Of a stretch of DNA of 64,000 nt, positions 1 to 9,700 are shown in pieces; position 1 is the stretch's first letter, and each line of letters starts with the position of its first letter. The translations under genes were made by a program, and so were the position numbers. This DNA comes from Roseateles sp. XES5 (GTDB taxonomy: Bacteria; Pseudomonadota; Alphaproteobacteria; Rhizobiales; Rhizobiaceae), in NCBI RefSeq assembly GCF_020535545.1, contig NZ_CP084752.1:2755501-2819500 (forward strand). The letters run 5' to 3'. The notes beneath the pieces were generated by a model. That model was not told the DNA's origin. It ran no database searches and was given only the letters and a program-made list of their open reading frames with translations.

Positions 1-99
1 GATCAGGCGAGCCCGATCCTGTCCTTCGTACCAGCTGTGGTAATTTTCGTATGGTTGCCGCGGGTTGGAATCCGCGTTCATCATTTCGTCAAATGCCAA
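1..99 (-). CDS. Circularly permuted type 2 ATP-grasp protein, N-terminal fragment (runs off the left edge)
   Basis: The first 33 codons of a reverse-strand gene lie here, from a TTG start at 99 to the window edge. The visible peptide begins MAFDEMMNADSNPRQPYENY and continues HSWYEGQDRARLI. From memory this resembles the N-terminus of rhizobial circularly permuted ATP-grasp proteins, peptide-ligase-like enzymes often encoded with an alpha-E protein and a transglutaminase. A GGGGA ribosome-binding sequence lies about 8 bases upstream of the TTG; an internal ATG at codon 6 is an alternative start. No catalytic motif falls in the fragment, so the family call rests on N-terminal similarity alone. 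Confidence 0.55.
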   Translation of the reverse strand, partial: MAFDEMMNADSNPRQPYENYHSWYEGQDRARLI

Positions 100-409
100 A
101 GGCTTGTTCCCCATTTTTCGTCATTTGAGTACAACATTTGGGGTAATGCAAGAACCATGCTCGATGCGCGGAAAAGAATTCTCACACCGCTTTGGGTGCG
201 GGCAAACCGGCCGGCGCGACGGTTTTTCGAGACGCATCGCGGATGCTCGTTCCGTCATGGGCCGGTGAGGCTGCCGAAAGGATAGGCAGATGCCGAAAGC
301 GTGGCCTGCCGCGCCTTTCGCTGAACCTAAGCATCAAGGAAATTCCTTTGACGCTTGCCGGGGCAGGTCCTAACGCTCGCGCATTGTTCGCCATGCCGCC
401 GGAAATTCC
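100..409. other. Intergenic region between two divergent genes
   Basis: This 310-base gap separates the reverse-strand ATP-grasp gene from the forward EamA permease. It must hold both promoters. I see no convincing sigma-70 hexamer pair, structured RNA or small ORF with a good ribosome-binding site. Confidence 0.5.
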
Positions 410-1282
410 ATGTCCCTAGATCGTCTGGCTCCGGCCATCTTCGTCCTGCTCTGGTCGACCGGCTGGGTCGTCGCCAAATTCGCGGCCATCCTTTCGGAAC
501 CGCTGACCTTTCTCAGCATTCGCTACCTGACGGCGGCAATTCTCTTTGCCGGCCTTTGCGTGGTGTCCGGCGTTTCCTGGCCGCGCGACGGACGCACCAT
601 CCTGCATGCCGTCGTCTCGGGCGTCTTCCTGCATGGGCTCTATCTCGGCGCCGTCTGGTGGGCGATCGGGCAGGGCGTGCCGGCGGCGCTCTCCTCCATC
701 ATCGCCGCGCTCCAGCCGCTGATGACGGCGTTGGTCGCGCCCTTCTTCATCGGCGAACGGTTGAGCGGGCGGCAGAAGCTTGGCCTCGGGCTCGGCTTTG
801 TCGGCGTCCTGCTTGCCGTCCTGCCAAAATTCTTCGGCCAGGGCGCGGCGGAAATTCCGGCTTTCGCCATCGTCGTCAACATGCTCGGCATGGCGTCCGT
901 GACCTATGGCACGATCTACCAGAAACAGCACCTGCAGACCGGCGACATCCGGGCGGTGGCAACCCTGCAATATGTCGGCGCCCTCATCGTCACGGTCCCC
1001 TTCGCGCTCGGCATGGAAAGCCAGCATGTCGACTTCGGCTTCGCCTTCGTCGCGCTGCTCGCCTGGTCCGTGCTCGGCATCTCGATGGGTGCGATCCTGC
1101 TGCTGCTCTATCTTCTGCGCCGCGGGCAGGTCTCGCGCGCCGCTTCGCTCATCTATCTCGTGCCGCCGATCGCGGCCCTGCAGGCCGCGGTCATTTTCGG
1201 CGAGGACCTGACGGTGCCGATGATCGTCGGCACGGCGATTTCGGTGGTCGGCGTCTATCTCACCAATCGCAAGGTGGCCTGA
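410..1282 (+). CDS. EamA-family DMT superfamily permease
   Basis: This 290-residue inner-membrane protein belongs to the drug/metabolite transporter superfamily. About ten hydrophobic segments are visible, arranged as two EamA repeats; the first repeat begins at residue 5 (APAIFVLLWSTGWVVAKFAA), a typical EamA opening, and the second half starts near residue 150. Length matches the usual 280-300 residues. The ATG at 410 follows a GGA-containing site, and upstream in-frame sequence is not protein-like. Family members export amino acids, metabolites or drugs; nothing here fixes the substrate. It is monocistronic and converges on the helicase gene, with a shared hairpin between them. Confidence 0.85.
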   Translation: MSLDRLAPAIFVLLWSTGWVVAKFAAILSEPLTFLSIRYLTAAILFAGLCVVSGVSWPRDGRTILHAVVSGVFLHGLYLGAVWWAIGQGVPAALSSIIAALQPLMTALVAPFFIGERLSGRQKLGLGLGFVGVLLAVLPKFFGQGAAEIPAFAIVVNMLGMASVTYGTIYQKQHLQTGDIRAVATLQYVGALIVTVPFALGMESQHVDFGFAFVALLAWSVLGISMGAILLLLYLLRRGQVSRAASLIYLVPPIAALQAAVIFGEDLTVPMIVGTAISVVGVYLTNRKVA

Positions 1283-1310
1283 CGTGTAAACGAAAGCGGC
1301 GGGCAAACGA

Positions 1311-1336
1311 AAACGGCGGGCCGAGGCCCGCCGTTT
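1311..1336. terminator. Bidirectional intrinsic terminator
   Basis: A perfect 12-bp stem (1311-1322 with 1325-1336, arms AAACGGCGGGCC and its complement) with A-rich/T-rich flanks lies between the convergent permease and helicase genes. It can end transcription from both sides. Confidence 0.8.
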
Positions 1337-1359
1337 CCCTGCAATCGCAATGCTTTCGC

Positions 1360-2796
1360 TTATGCCTGCTCGCGGCGCTGGCCTTCCGAGCGGCGCGGCT
1401 TGCCGCGGTGCTGCGGGCGACCGGGCTGACCGTTGGCGCCGCCGTGGTTGCGGTTCTGGCGCTCGCCCTGCTTCTGGGCCGGGCGGCCATGCTGCGGGCG
1501 CTTGGCGCCTGCCGCGGCACCGGCTTCCGCCTGTGCGCCGTCGCCGAAAGGCTGGCGCTGCGGGCGCTGGGCGGCGCGGCCGCTACCGTTGCCGGCGCGC
1601 TGGCCGCCACCGCGGTTGCTGCGGCCCTTCTTGGACTTGCCGCCGGGGCCGGCGGTGCTTTCGACCGGCGCTTCGCCGCTGGCAACCGCGATCTTGATGC
1701 CCATCAGGCGCTCGATGTCGCGCAGCAGATGCACGTCATCGGGGGCGCAGAAGGCGATGGCGATGCCGTCGCGGCCGTTGCGGGCCGTGCGGCCGATGCG
1801 GTGGACATAGGCGTCCGGCACTTCAGGCAGGTCGTAGTTGTAGACGTGGGTAACGCCCGGAATGTCGATGCCGCGGGCGGCAACGTCGGTGGCGACGAGC
1901 ACGCGGATTTCGCCGTCACGGAAGGCCTTGAGGGCGCGTTCGCGCTGGCCCTGGCTCTTGTTGCCGTGGATCGAAGCGGCCTTGAAGCCCAGATGGTCGA
2001 GGTGTTTCATCAGCTTTTCCGCGCCATGCTTGGTGCGCGAGAAGACGAGCGACAGACCGTCCGGATTGTCCGTCAGCGACTGGCGGAGGATCTGCGTCTT
2101 CTGGTCCTTGCCGGGCACGAAGTGCACGTACTGCTCCACCTTGTCGGCTGCCTTGCCGGGCGGGGTGACTTCAACCTTCTTCGGGTTGGTCAGATACTCG
2201 CCGGCAAGCTCGGCGATCAGCTTCGGCATGGTGGCCGAGAAGAGCAGCGTCTGGCGGGTCTTCGGCACCAGCTTGGAAATCTTGCGCAGGTCGTGGATGA
2301 AGCCGAGGTCGAGCATCTGGTCGGCTTCGTCGAGCACGAGGTAGCGGGCCTGGGTCAGCGTCACGGCCTTGCGGGCGACGAGGTCGAGCAGGCGGCCGGG
2401 CGTGGCGACGAGGATGTCGGTGCCGCGGTTCAGCATTTCCGACTGCTTGTTGATCGAGGCGCCGCCGACGACGGTGACGACGCGCAGCGGCGTCTTCTTG
2501 ACGAAGTCACGCAGGTTGTCGGCGATCTGGTTTACGAGCTCGCGGGTCGGGGCGAGGATGAGGGCGCGGATGTTGCGCGGATCGGGGCGGCGGGCATCGG
2601 CCAGCAGCTTTTCGATCATCGGCAGGCCGAAGGCCGCGGTCTTGCCGGTGCCGGTCTGCGCAGCGCCCATCACGTCGCGGCCGCTGAGCACGATCGGAAT
2701 GGCCTTGGCCTGGATCGGCGTCGCTTTTTCAAAGCCGAGCGCGGAAAGGGTGGCGACGATGGTCTTCGAGAGGCCGAGGTCGTGGAACGTGGTCAA
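1360..2796 (-). CDS. rhlE: DEAD-box ATP-dependent RNA helicase, RhlE type
   Basis: This 478-residue cytoplasmic RNA helicase shows every DEAD-box motif: Q motif region near residues 22-30, Walker A AQTGTGKT (46-53), PTRELVNQ (83-90), TPGRLLD (132-138), DEAD (156-159), SAT (187-189), and HRIGRTAR (332-339). Residues from about 370 to the end form a low-complexity tail rich in Gly, Arg, Gln and Lys, typical of RhlE-like helicases and likely RNA-binding. The start is TTG at 2796, preceded by AAAGG; no in-frame ATG gives the conserved MTTFHDLGL opening. The 297-base upstream region up to 3093 could be a long 5' leader, common for cold-responsive helicases. The exact subfamily (RhlE rather than another DEAD helicase) is inferred from length and tail. 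Confidence 0.88.
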   Translation of the reverse strand: MTTFHDLGLSKTIVATLSALGFEKATPIQAKAIPIVLSGRDVMGAAQTGTGKTAAFGLPMIEKLLADARRPDPRNIRALILAPTRELVNQIADNLRDFVKKTPLRVVTVVGGASINKQSEMLNRGTDILVATPGRLLDLVARKAVTLTQARYLVLDEADQMLDLGFIHDLRKISKLVPKTRQTLLFSATMPKLIAELAGEYLTNPKKVEVTPPGKAADKVEQYVHFVPGKDQKTQILRQSLTDNPDGLSLVFSRTKHGAEKLMKHLDHLGFKAASIHGNKSQGQRERALKAFRDGEIRVLVATDVAARGIDIPGVTHVYNYDLPEVPDAYVHRIGRTARNGRDGIAIAFCAPDDVHLLRDIERLMGIKIAVASGEAPVESTAGPGGKSKKGRSNRGGGQRAGNGSGRAAQRPQRQPFGDGAQAEAGAAAGAKRPQHGRPAQKQGERQNRNHGGANGQPGRPQHRGKPRRSEGQRREQA

Positions 2797-3093
2797 ATCA
2801 ATACCTTTCGGGGCGCCAAACAGGTATCGCCGGAACGCACCATGCGCTTCCGGTTTCGTCTGGCGTCAAGAACCCCGCGTGAATTGGGAACTTGTGGTTG
2901 GTTGGCTATCGTCTGCGCAGTCATCCGCAAAGGGGAGGCGGATCGTTCTCTTGCGCTTGTCCTTCTTAGCATCCCGTCTGACGGGAAATCGCAGGCTCGC
3001 TCACGCGGCGGCCGAAGGGCGACGCTGGGCCTCATGTCGTTGTTTTGCGCCGAAAAGTCAAGTGCTACTTTCGCATGTGCGAAACGGCAGCGC

Positions 3094-4194
3094 TCAATCC
3101 ATGCGAAGATCGAAGGCGGCGGAGGCGGCGACCGTGCCGTTGATCAGGATCTCGATGCGGTGCGTTCCCGGATAGTAGACGCGCGTGGTGATCGGCCGGA
3201 TGGCATGGTCCTTGTCGATGCTCAGGCCGCCGCCGGCCGGCAGGTCGATCTGCTTCCACTTGAAGACCTTCGGCGCCAGCGTGCCGTTCGCCTTCACGTG
3301 GTGGATCGCATAATCGATCATCAGCCGCTGCGGCGCGGTATCGGCATTGCTCACGGCTATGGAGAAGCCGAGCTTCTCCCCGAAGACGACGACGGGTGTC
3401 GCGACCGTCAGTGTCGCGCCGATCCCTCTGGCGGCGGCGAAACCGAAATTGGCGAGCGCCTTGGCATCCCCCTTCTTGAGAAGGGTGCGCGAGGCATGGC
3501 GCAGCAACTGCCGCCGGGCGCTCGAGGCGCCCTCGATGTGCCGCTCGACGAAATCGGCGACGAGGGCAGGGTGGTCCTTGGCGATGTCGTTGAGGCTGTT
3601 GGCGACCGAGCGGCGCACGTAGTCCTCGGGGTCGTCGAGAAGCGCGACGAGGATCGGCAGGATCGGTTGCGGCTCCTTCACCAGCTTCGGCAGGCGCATC
3701 GCCCAGGGCAGGCGCGGGCGGGTGCCTTCGCTGGCGAGGCGGCGGACGTGATGGTTCTGGTCGCGCACCCAGCCGGAGATTTCCGCAAGCGCCCGGTCCT
3801 GCTCGGCATCAATGAAGCGGCGAATGCCGAACTCGGCGGTGAAATGCGGCGTCAGCGCCTTCAAAAGCGCGAGCGACAGGTCGAAGTGGCTAAGGCCATG
3901 TTCGGAGACGAACTGGTTGACCGGCAGCAGCATCCAGCCGGCAAGGCCCGGCCTGCCGTCGCCCGGCAGGGTGTTCTTCAGGACAGCGGCGGCGGCCGGG
4001 TAGTCGGCGGGCAGCGTTTGCGTCAGCGCATCCTTGATCCGTTCGGCGCGCTGCATCAGTTCCAGCGCCTCCATGCCCTCGCTGGCAAGGCGGATGAAAC
4101 GCGGCGTGTCGAAATCCGGTGCGGCACGACAAATGTGCCCGGCCATCTCCTTCACCAGTCCGGGATGCAGCAAGTTTTTCAGGGGTTCGGCCAC
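3094..4194 (-). CDS. DNA alkylation repair protein, AlkC-like (HEAT repeats plus Ig-like domain)
   Basis: This 366-residue protein fits the AlkC/AlkD family of HEAT-like-repeat DNA glycosylases, which remove N3- and N7-alkylpurines. Residues 1 to about 235 are alpha-helical repeats, including PEDYVRRSVANSLNDIAKDH, characteristic of this fold. Residues about 240-366 form a beta-rich domain (ATLTVATPVVVFGEKLGFSI and, further on, RVYYPGTHRIEILINGT), like the C-terminal Ig-like domain that separates AlkC from AlkD. The start is a GTG at 4194 with an AGGAGA site just upstream. It appears monocistronic. A base-excision role is inferred from family. Confidence 0.8.
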   Translation of the reverse strand: MAEPLKNLLHPGLVKEMAGHICRAAPDFDTPRFIRLASEGMEALELMQRAERIKDALTQTLPADYPAAAAVLKNTLPGDGRPGLAGWMLLPVNQFVSEHGLSHFDLSLALLKALTPHFTAEFGIRRFIDAEQDRALAEISGWVRDQNHHVRRLASEGTRPRLPWAMRLPKLVKEPQPILPILVALLDDPEDYVRRSVANSLNDIAKDHPALVADFVERHIEGASSARRQLLRHASRTLLKKGDAKALANFGFAAARGIGATLTVATPVVVFGEKLGFSIAVSNADTAPQRLMIDYAIHHVKANGTLAPKVFKWKQIDLPAGGGLSIDKDHAIRPITTRVYYPGTHRIEILINGTVAASAAFDLRMD

Positions 4195-4406
4195 GGGTCT
4201 TCTCCTGTCGTCGTCGGCACCCTAGCGAGCATCGCGGGGGCGGCGATAGGGGACGCACGCCTTTCCAACAGTTTCGTTGCGCCCGCCACCCGGAACCTGC
4301 GCGCCGCCGCTGCGTTGGATCAGCACGCATCCTGCCACAATCCTGTTGGATGCTGCCCGACGCAGAACGATCTGCGTTTCCATGAATCTCGCTACGGGAG
4401 TGAAAC

Positions 4407-4859
4407 ATGACCGCTACGACTTGGATTCTCGCCGCCGACGGTAACCAGGCACGCCTGCTCAAGGGGGTGAACCTGATGAAGGATGGCCAGCAGAGCCCGG
4501 AGCAGGAAGTCTTCCGCTGGGAGCCGAAGAAGGCCCAGGACATCATGGCCGACAAGCCCGGCCGCAGCCATTCCTCGGTCGGTCCCGGCCGGTCCGCCAT
4601 GGAATATTCGAGCGACCCGGTGCGGGAGGAACAGCAGAAATTCACCGCCGAAGTCGCCGGCCGCATCGATGACTACGCCGCTGAAGGCGCCTTCGACCGG
4701 CTCGTTGTCTGCGCCGCGCCGCAGACGCTCGGTGATCTGCGCAACAAGCTCTCCGACAAGACGCGCACGCTGACCATGGCCGAGATCGACAAGAACTTCT
4801 CCAACCTGCCGACGGAGAAGCTGATCTCCTCCGTCCGCTCGATCATGTTCGATGCGTAA
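4407..4859 (+). CDS. Host attachment family protein
   Basis: This 150-residue protein matches the small host-attachment family common in Rhizobiales and other Proteobacteria. The start reads MTATTWILAADGNQARLLKG, the typical beta-strand opening, and the C-terminal half (FDRLVVCAAPQTLGDLRNKL) resembles the release-factor-like RNase-H-type fold of the family. Despite the name, linked to plant attachment in Agrobacterium, the biochemical role is not settled. There is no signal peptide, so it is probably cytoplasmic. The ATG follows GGGAG. Its TAA stop runs directly into an intergenic repeat. Confidence 0.8.
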   Translation: MTATTWILAADGNQARLLKGVNLMKDGQQSPEQEVFRWEPKKAQDIMADKPGRSHSSVGPGRSAMEYSSDPVREEQQKFTAEVAGRIDDYAAEGAFDRLVVCAAPQTLGDLRNKLSDKTRTLTMAEIDKNFSNLPTEKLISSVRSIMFDA

Positions 4860-4961
4860 GCGCATTTCCAGCTGAAGCGGTATCGCGTCGGTGTCGAATA
4901 ATATGAGAAAACAATAGAATAGAGGAATTCCGGTGAATCGGTGTTCACCGGAATTCCTCTA
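4857..4961. repeat. Intergenic palindromic element, family B (copy 1)
   Basis: This copy shares its left part (GCATTTCCAGC...GAAGCGGTATCGC) with copies near 19209, 19269 and 30236. Its right part is a hairpin with an 18-bp perfect stem (4920-4937 with 4944-4961). The final CTA on the forward strand is the TAG stop codon of the reverse-strand methyltransferase gene. It resembles rhizobial RIME-type mosaic elements and may also serve as terminator for both flanking convergent genes. Confidence 0.75.
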
Positions 4962-6554
4962 GAAATCGGTCGGGACGCCGCCCTCTTCCTTGCGCCTGGC
5001 GACGAAGGCATCCAGTTCGTCCTCGATCGCCGGGTCGAGCGGCGGCCGCTCGTAGGCATTCAGCTTTTCCTTGAAGACGCGATTGGCGTGGTCATAGGTC
5101 GTCGGCCGACCGGCCTCGGTCCAGGTCTCGAAATTGCGCCAGTCGGAAAGGATCGGCGAATAGAAGGCGCTCTCATAGCGCGCCAGGGTATGCGGCGTGC
5201 CGAAGAAGTGACCGCCGGGGCCGACATCGCGCACCGCCTCGATGCCGAGCGCATCCGTGCTGACGTCGAGCGGCGTCAGATATTCCGCCACCATCTGCAG
5301 CATGTCGACGTCGAGAATGAACTTCTCGAAGGAGGCCGTCAGTCCACCCTCGCTCCATCCGGCCGAATGCATGATGAAATTGCCGCCGCCCTGCGTCAGC
5401 GCCCAGAGGGAGAAGGCGGATTCATAGGCGGCCTGTGCATCCAGCGTGTTGGCGGCATTGGTGTTCGAGGTGCGGTACGGGATGTTGTATTTCCGCGCAA
5501 GCTGGCCGCCGGCGATGACCGCCTTCATATATTCCGGGGTGCCGAAGGCGGGCGCGCCCGTCTTCATGTCGACATTGGAGGTGAAGCCCCCATACATGAC
5601 CGGCGCGCCCCGCCGCACCATCTGTGTGAAGGCGATGCCCGCCAGCGCCTCGGCGTTCTGCTGCACGACGGCGCCGGCAATCGTTACCGGAGCCATCGCG
5701 CCGGCCAGCGTGAACGGCGTTACCACCACGACCTGGTTGCGCGACGACATCTCGATGATGCCCTGCAGCATCGGTCCGTCGAGGCGAAGCGGCGAGGAGG
5801 TGTTGATGATGGTAAAGAGCGAGGGCTCGCGCTCCATCTGCTCCATGGAAATGCCGCGGCCGATACGGGCGATCTCGATGCCGTCGAGATTGCGCTGCTT
5901 GCCCAGCGAATAGACATGGAAGGCCTTGTCCGTCAGCTTCACCATGTCCGACAGGCAGTCGAGATGGCGGATCGAGGCGTGGATATCGACCGGCTCGACG
6001 GGGTAGCCGCCCGTCGTGTGGATGATGTCATAGCTCTGGGCGAGCTTCACCAGCTTGCGGAAATCTTCCTGGTTGCCGGCGCGGCGGCCGCCGTCGCGGT
6101 CGGCGACGAAGGGCGCGGAGGCGATCTGCGCGAAGACGAGATTGTTGCCGCCGATCTCGACATCGCGCACCGGATTGCGCGCATGCAACGTGAAGGCAGA
6201 CGGAACGGAGGCCATCATGTCCATGATGAGGCCCCGGTCGAAACGCACGCGGTCCGTTCCGGGCGTCACTTCGGCGCCGGCGGCCTTCATGCGCTCGCGC
6301 GCTTCCGGCAGGATGATGTCCATGCCGATGTCTTCGAGGATGGTCAGGGAGGCCTGATGCACCGCTTCCAACGCATCGTCCGACAGCACGGTGGATTTGG
6401 CGGTCGTGTTGACGAGGTTGAGATATCTGGAGGTCGTCGGCGCGCGTCGCGTGCGTTCGGCGCCGCGTCCGCCGCTGCGCCTCCGGCGCTCGACGGGCGG
6501 GTCGCCTGCGTCCGGTTGATCGAGGTGATTTTCGAGCTTGATCACGTCACCCAT
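4959..6554 (-). CDS. MttB-superfamily (trimethylamine methyltransferase-like) protein, non-pyrrolysine
   Basis: This 531-residue protein belongs to the MttB superfamily of quaternary-amine:corrinoid methyltransferases. The uninterrupted frame has no internal TAG, so it lacks the pyrrolysine of archaeal MttB. Family features include SDDALEAVHQASLTILEDIG near the start, GGYPVEP and QGGGNFIMHSAGW. Non-pyrrolysine relatives such as MtgB demethylate glycine betaine or similar compounds with a cobalamin partner; no corrinoid protein gene is adjacent. I chose the ATG at 6554 (MGDVIKLENH), which gives the usual length; an in-frame ATG at 6623 would add 23 residues. Residues about 20-40 are Arg/Gly-rich. 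Its TAG stop lies in a repeat end. Substrate unknown. Confidence 0.82.
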   Translation of the reverse strand: MGDVIKLENHLDQPDAGDPPVERRRRSGGRGAERTRRAPTTSRYLNLVNTTAKSTVLSDDALEAVHQASLTILEDIGMDIILPEARERMKAAGAEVTPGTDRVRFDRGLIMDMMASVPSAFTLHARNPVRDVEIGGNNLVFAQIASAPFVADRDGGRRAGNQEDFRKLVKLAQSYDIIHTTGGYPVEPVDIHASIRHLDCLSDMVKLTDKAFHVYSLGKQRNLDGIEIARIGRGISMEQMEREPSLFTIINTSSPLRLDGPMLQGIIEMSSRNQVVVVTPFTLAGAMAPVTIAGAVVQQNAEALAGIAFTQMVRRGAPVMYGGFTSNVDMKTGAPAFGTPEYMKAVIAGGQLARKYNIPYRTSNTNAANTLDAQAAYESAFSLWALTQGGGNFIMHSAGWSEGGLTASFEKFILDVDMLQMVAEYLTPLDVSTDALGIEAVRDVGPGGHFFGTPHTLARYESAFYSPILSDWRNFETWTEAGRPTTYDHANRVFKEKLNAYERPPLDPAIEDELDAFVARRKEEGGVPTDF

Positions 6555-6702
6555 TGCAGCGCAGCCCCGGTCTGGTTTGCCTTGCGGTCTTGTCGCATAT
6601 TCCGCGCCGCCATGCCCCGCCATTTGCGACAGGTGCGGGCTCTCTTGGAAAAGGCAGCCTCCACTTCCGGCAACGAACGGTTAACCATCCGTTCAAGGAT
6701 TG

Positions 6703-9700
6703 ATGATACCCCCGAGAGGTGTGAATCCCTCCCTCCGTCCCGTATGGGGAGCGCCTGACGTGGTTGAATCTCAAGACGAATTGCTGGTTGCGGCCTGTGC
6801 GCGCATTCGCGCGCACCCGCATCCGGCCTACGTCAAGAGCAGCGAACTGCGCTACCTCGCGGTGAACGAGGCCTATGCGCGCCTGTCCGGCCACACACCC
6901 GAGGACATGGTGGGCCTGCGCAGCGACGAGATCGGCGAAGCGCCCGGCCATGGCGACCGGGACGACCCCGAGCGCCGCTGCCTCATCTTCGGCAGCACCG
7001 AACGCGCCCGCTATATCCATCCCTTCGGCGGCAGTTTCGACATCGCGCTGAAGCGCGAGCGGATCTCTCCGACGCTGTCCATTCTTGTCGGCCTTTTCAC
7101 CCCCTCCGTCGAGGCGCTGGCCATGGCCGTGCGCGCGGCCAATGCCAAGAGCGACGCGCCGTCGCCGCCGAGTGTCGCCGAAGAGGCGGCGACGGGATCG
7201 GCCGCGCATGTCGAGGGCGCGCTCGATGCGATGGGGGCCGGCGTTGCTGTCTTCGGGGCCGACAACCGCCTCAGCTATGCCAACCGCAGCATGCGCGAGT
7301 TCTACCGGGTGCTCGTCGGCGATCTCGCCGATGGTCCCGTGACCCTCGCCACCGTGACGGAAGCGCTGCATGAGATCGAGGTCGGACATGCGGCACCGTC
7401 CGAGCGCGCGCGCTGGGTCGCCGCGCGGCTCGCCAGCTACGATCTGCCGCTCTCCGAATCCGTCGCCCGCATGGAGGGTGGCTGGCTGCGTCTCGTCACC
7501 CAGCGCCGGCAGGACGGTGCTCTCGTGGTGCTGCGTCTCGACGTGACGGCCCAGAAGGAAAGCGAAGGGCGGCTGAAGCAGCATTCGCAGGAGATCAGCC
7601 TCTACCGCGCGCTGCTCGACGAACTGCCGGTGGCCAGCTTCATGCGGGATGAAAACCAGCGCATGATCTTCGCCAACCGGGCCTATGTCGAGATGACGGG
7701 CCGCCAGCCGGGAGAACTGCTCGGCCTCACCACGCTCGAAATGTACCCGGAGCAGGGCGAGGAATTCCACCGGCAGAACCAGTTCGTGCTCGATACCGGC
7801 GATCTCTTCGAGTCGGAAATCGAGTATCTGCGCTCGGACGGCACGGTGCTGCCGACGATCTCGCGGCTCTACCGCGTCACGACGCTCGACGAGAAGAGCT
7901 ACCTCATCGGTTCGATAACCGACACGACCGTGCTGAGGAAGCGCGAGGATCAGTTGATCGAGGCGCAGCGCCAAGGGGAAGCGGCGCGCTCGGACCTGGA
8001 AAGCGTGGTGGAATCGCTGCCCGTCGGCATCGTCGTCGTCGACGAGATCGGCAGCATCGAGCTGGTGAACGGCGCCTTCGAGGCGCTGTGGAACGGCGCG
8101 CTGCCGCCGATGAAGGGCCGGCCGCTCGGCGAACTTTTGCGGTTCCAGCATGCGCAGGGCGCGACCTGCGAGGATGGCCCTTCCGATTGCGAGCGCTACG
8201 AGCACCGCCTCTACGGCCTTCGCGCCGGCGAGACGCCAGCGCGCGAAGTCGCCTATGCCAATGGCCGCACGGTCATCGAGGCGGGGCGGGCGATTTCCGG
8301 CGGACGCTGCCTGCTCACCTATATCGACATCACCGAGCGGCGCGAGCGCGAGCGCGAGGTGCTGGCGACCCGCAGCGCGCTGGAAGAAGTCGGCAGCCTC
8401 GTCAAGGATGCCGTGTCCTCGATGAGCCAGGGCCTTCTCATCATCGAAGACGGAGTGGTGGTGCTCTCCAACGAGGCGCTGTCGACCATGATCGCCATGC
8501 CGCCGGAACTGCTGCAGCCCGGCGCATTGATCAGCGACGTGCTGCAAAGCTGCGTCGACCGCAAGATCGCCGGCTTCGTCGGCGAGGAGCCTGTCGACGC
8601 CAGCGAATTCGGCAAGATCCTCTTCACCGGCAAGCCGGCCTCGCTGACGGTGTTCAGCGGCTATCAGCGCTGGCTGCGTCTCGACGTGACGCCGACGAGC
8701 CGCGGCCGCGACGTCATGGTCTTCTCCGACATCACCGATCTCAAGAGCCGAGAGGACGAGTTGCGCCGGCTCGTCGCTCGCGCCGAAATGGCCGACAAGG
8801 CGAAGTCGGAGTTCCTGGCCAATATGAGCCACGAGATCCGCACGCCGATGAACGGTGTGCTGGGCATGGCGGAACTTCTCGCCAAGTCGACCCTCGATAC
8901 GCGGCAGAAGACCTTCATCGACATCATGGTGAAATCGGGCAATGCGCTGCTGACGATCATCAACGACATCCTCGACTTCTCCAAGATCGATGCCGGCCAG
9001 ATGGTCCTGCGCGACGTCGCGTTCAATCCGGTCGAGGCCATCGAGGACGTGGCGACGCTTTTGTCCGCCAAGGCGGCGGAGAAGGATATCGAACTGGTCG
9101 TGCGCGGCGCAGCCACCATGCCGGCGGCCGTCATGGGCGATGCAGGCCGCTTCCGCCAGATCGTCACCAATCTCGTCGGCAATGCCGTCAAGTTCACCGA
9201 CCGCGGCCATGTGCTGATCGATCTGCATTCCGAGACGACGGAAAGCGGCGTCGAGGTCGTCATCCGCGTGGAGGATACCGGTGCGGGCATCCCGGCGGAG
9301 AAGATGGAATCGATCTTCGAGAAGTTCTCCCAGGTCGATGCGTCCTCGACCCGCCGCCATGAGGGCACCGGTCTTGGCCTTGCCATCACCGACGGCCTGA
9401 CGCGCCTTTTCGGCGGCACGCTGACGGCCACCAGCACGGTCGGCGCGGGCTCGTCCTTCACCGTGCGCCTGCCCATGACGCTCGCCGTCGCTTCGCTGCC
9501 GGCCCGCATCGTGCCGTCCCGGTCGCCGGGCGCACGCGTGCTTGTCGTCGATGCGCACGACCTCTCCCGCAAGGCGGCGCATGACCTGCTGCTCGACTGG
9601 GGTTTCGATGCCACCGCCGTCGCCACGGAAAGCGAGGCGCTTGCCGTGCTGACGGCGGCAGCGGATATGGGCCTGTCGGTCGATGTGGTCGTTCTCGACT

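Noticed and set aside
2793..3035. A reverse 80-codon frame upstream of the helicase
   Set aside because: It overlaps the helicase start region and its probable leader, with no ribosome-binding site or conserved look.
355..4410. A forward open frame of more than 1300 codons across the permease and helicase genes
   Set aside because: It is an out-of-frame shadow of high-GC genes on both strands; composition is Arg/Ala-rich without domains, while the other frames show complete family motifs.
4959..6554. Pyrrolysine in the MttB-like protein
   Set aside because: The frame is open with no internal TAG, and no pyl genes are in the window; the TAG at 4959 is the real stop, inside a repeat.
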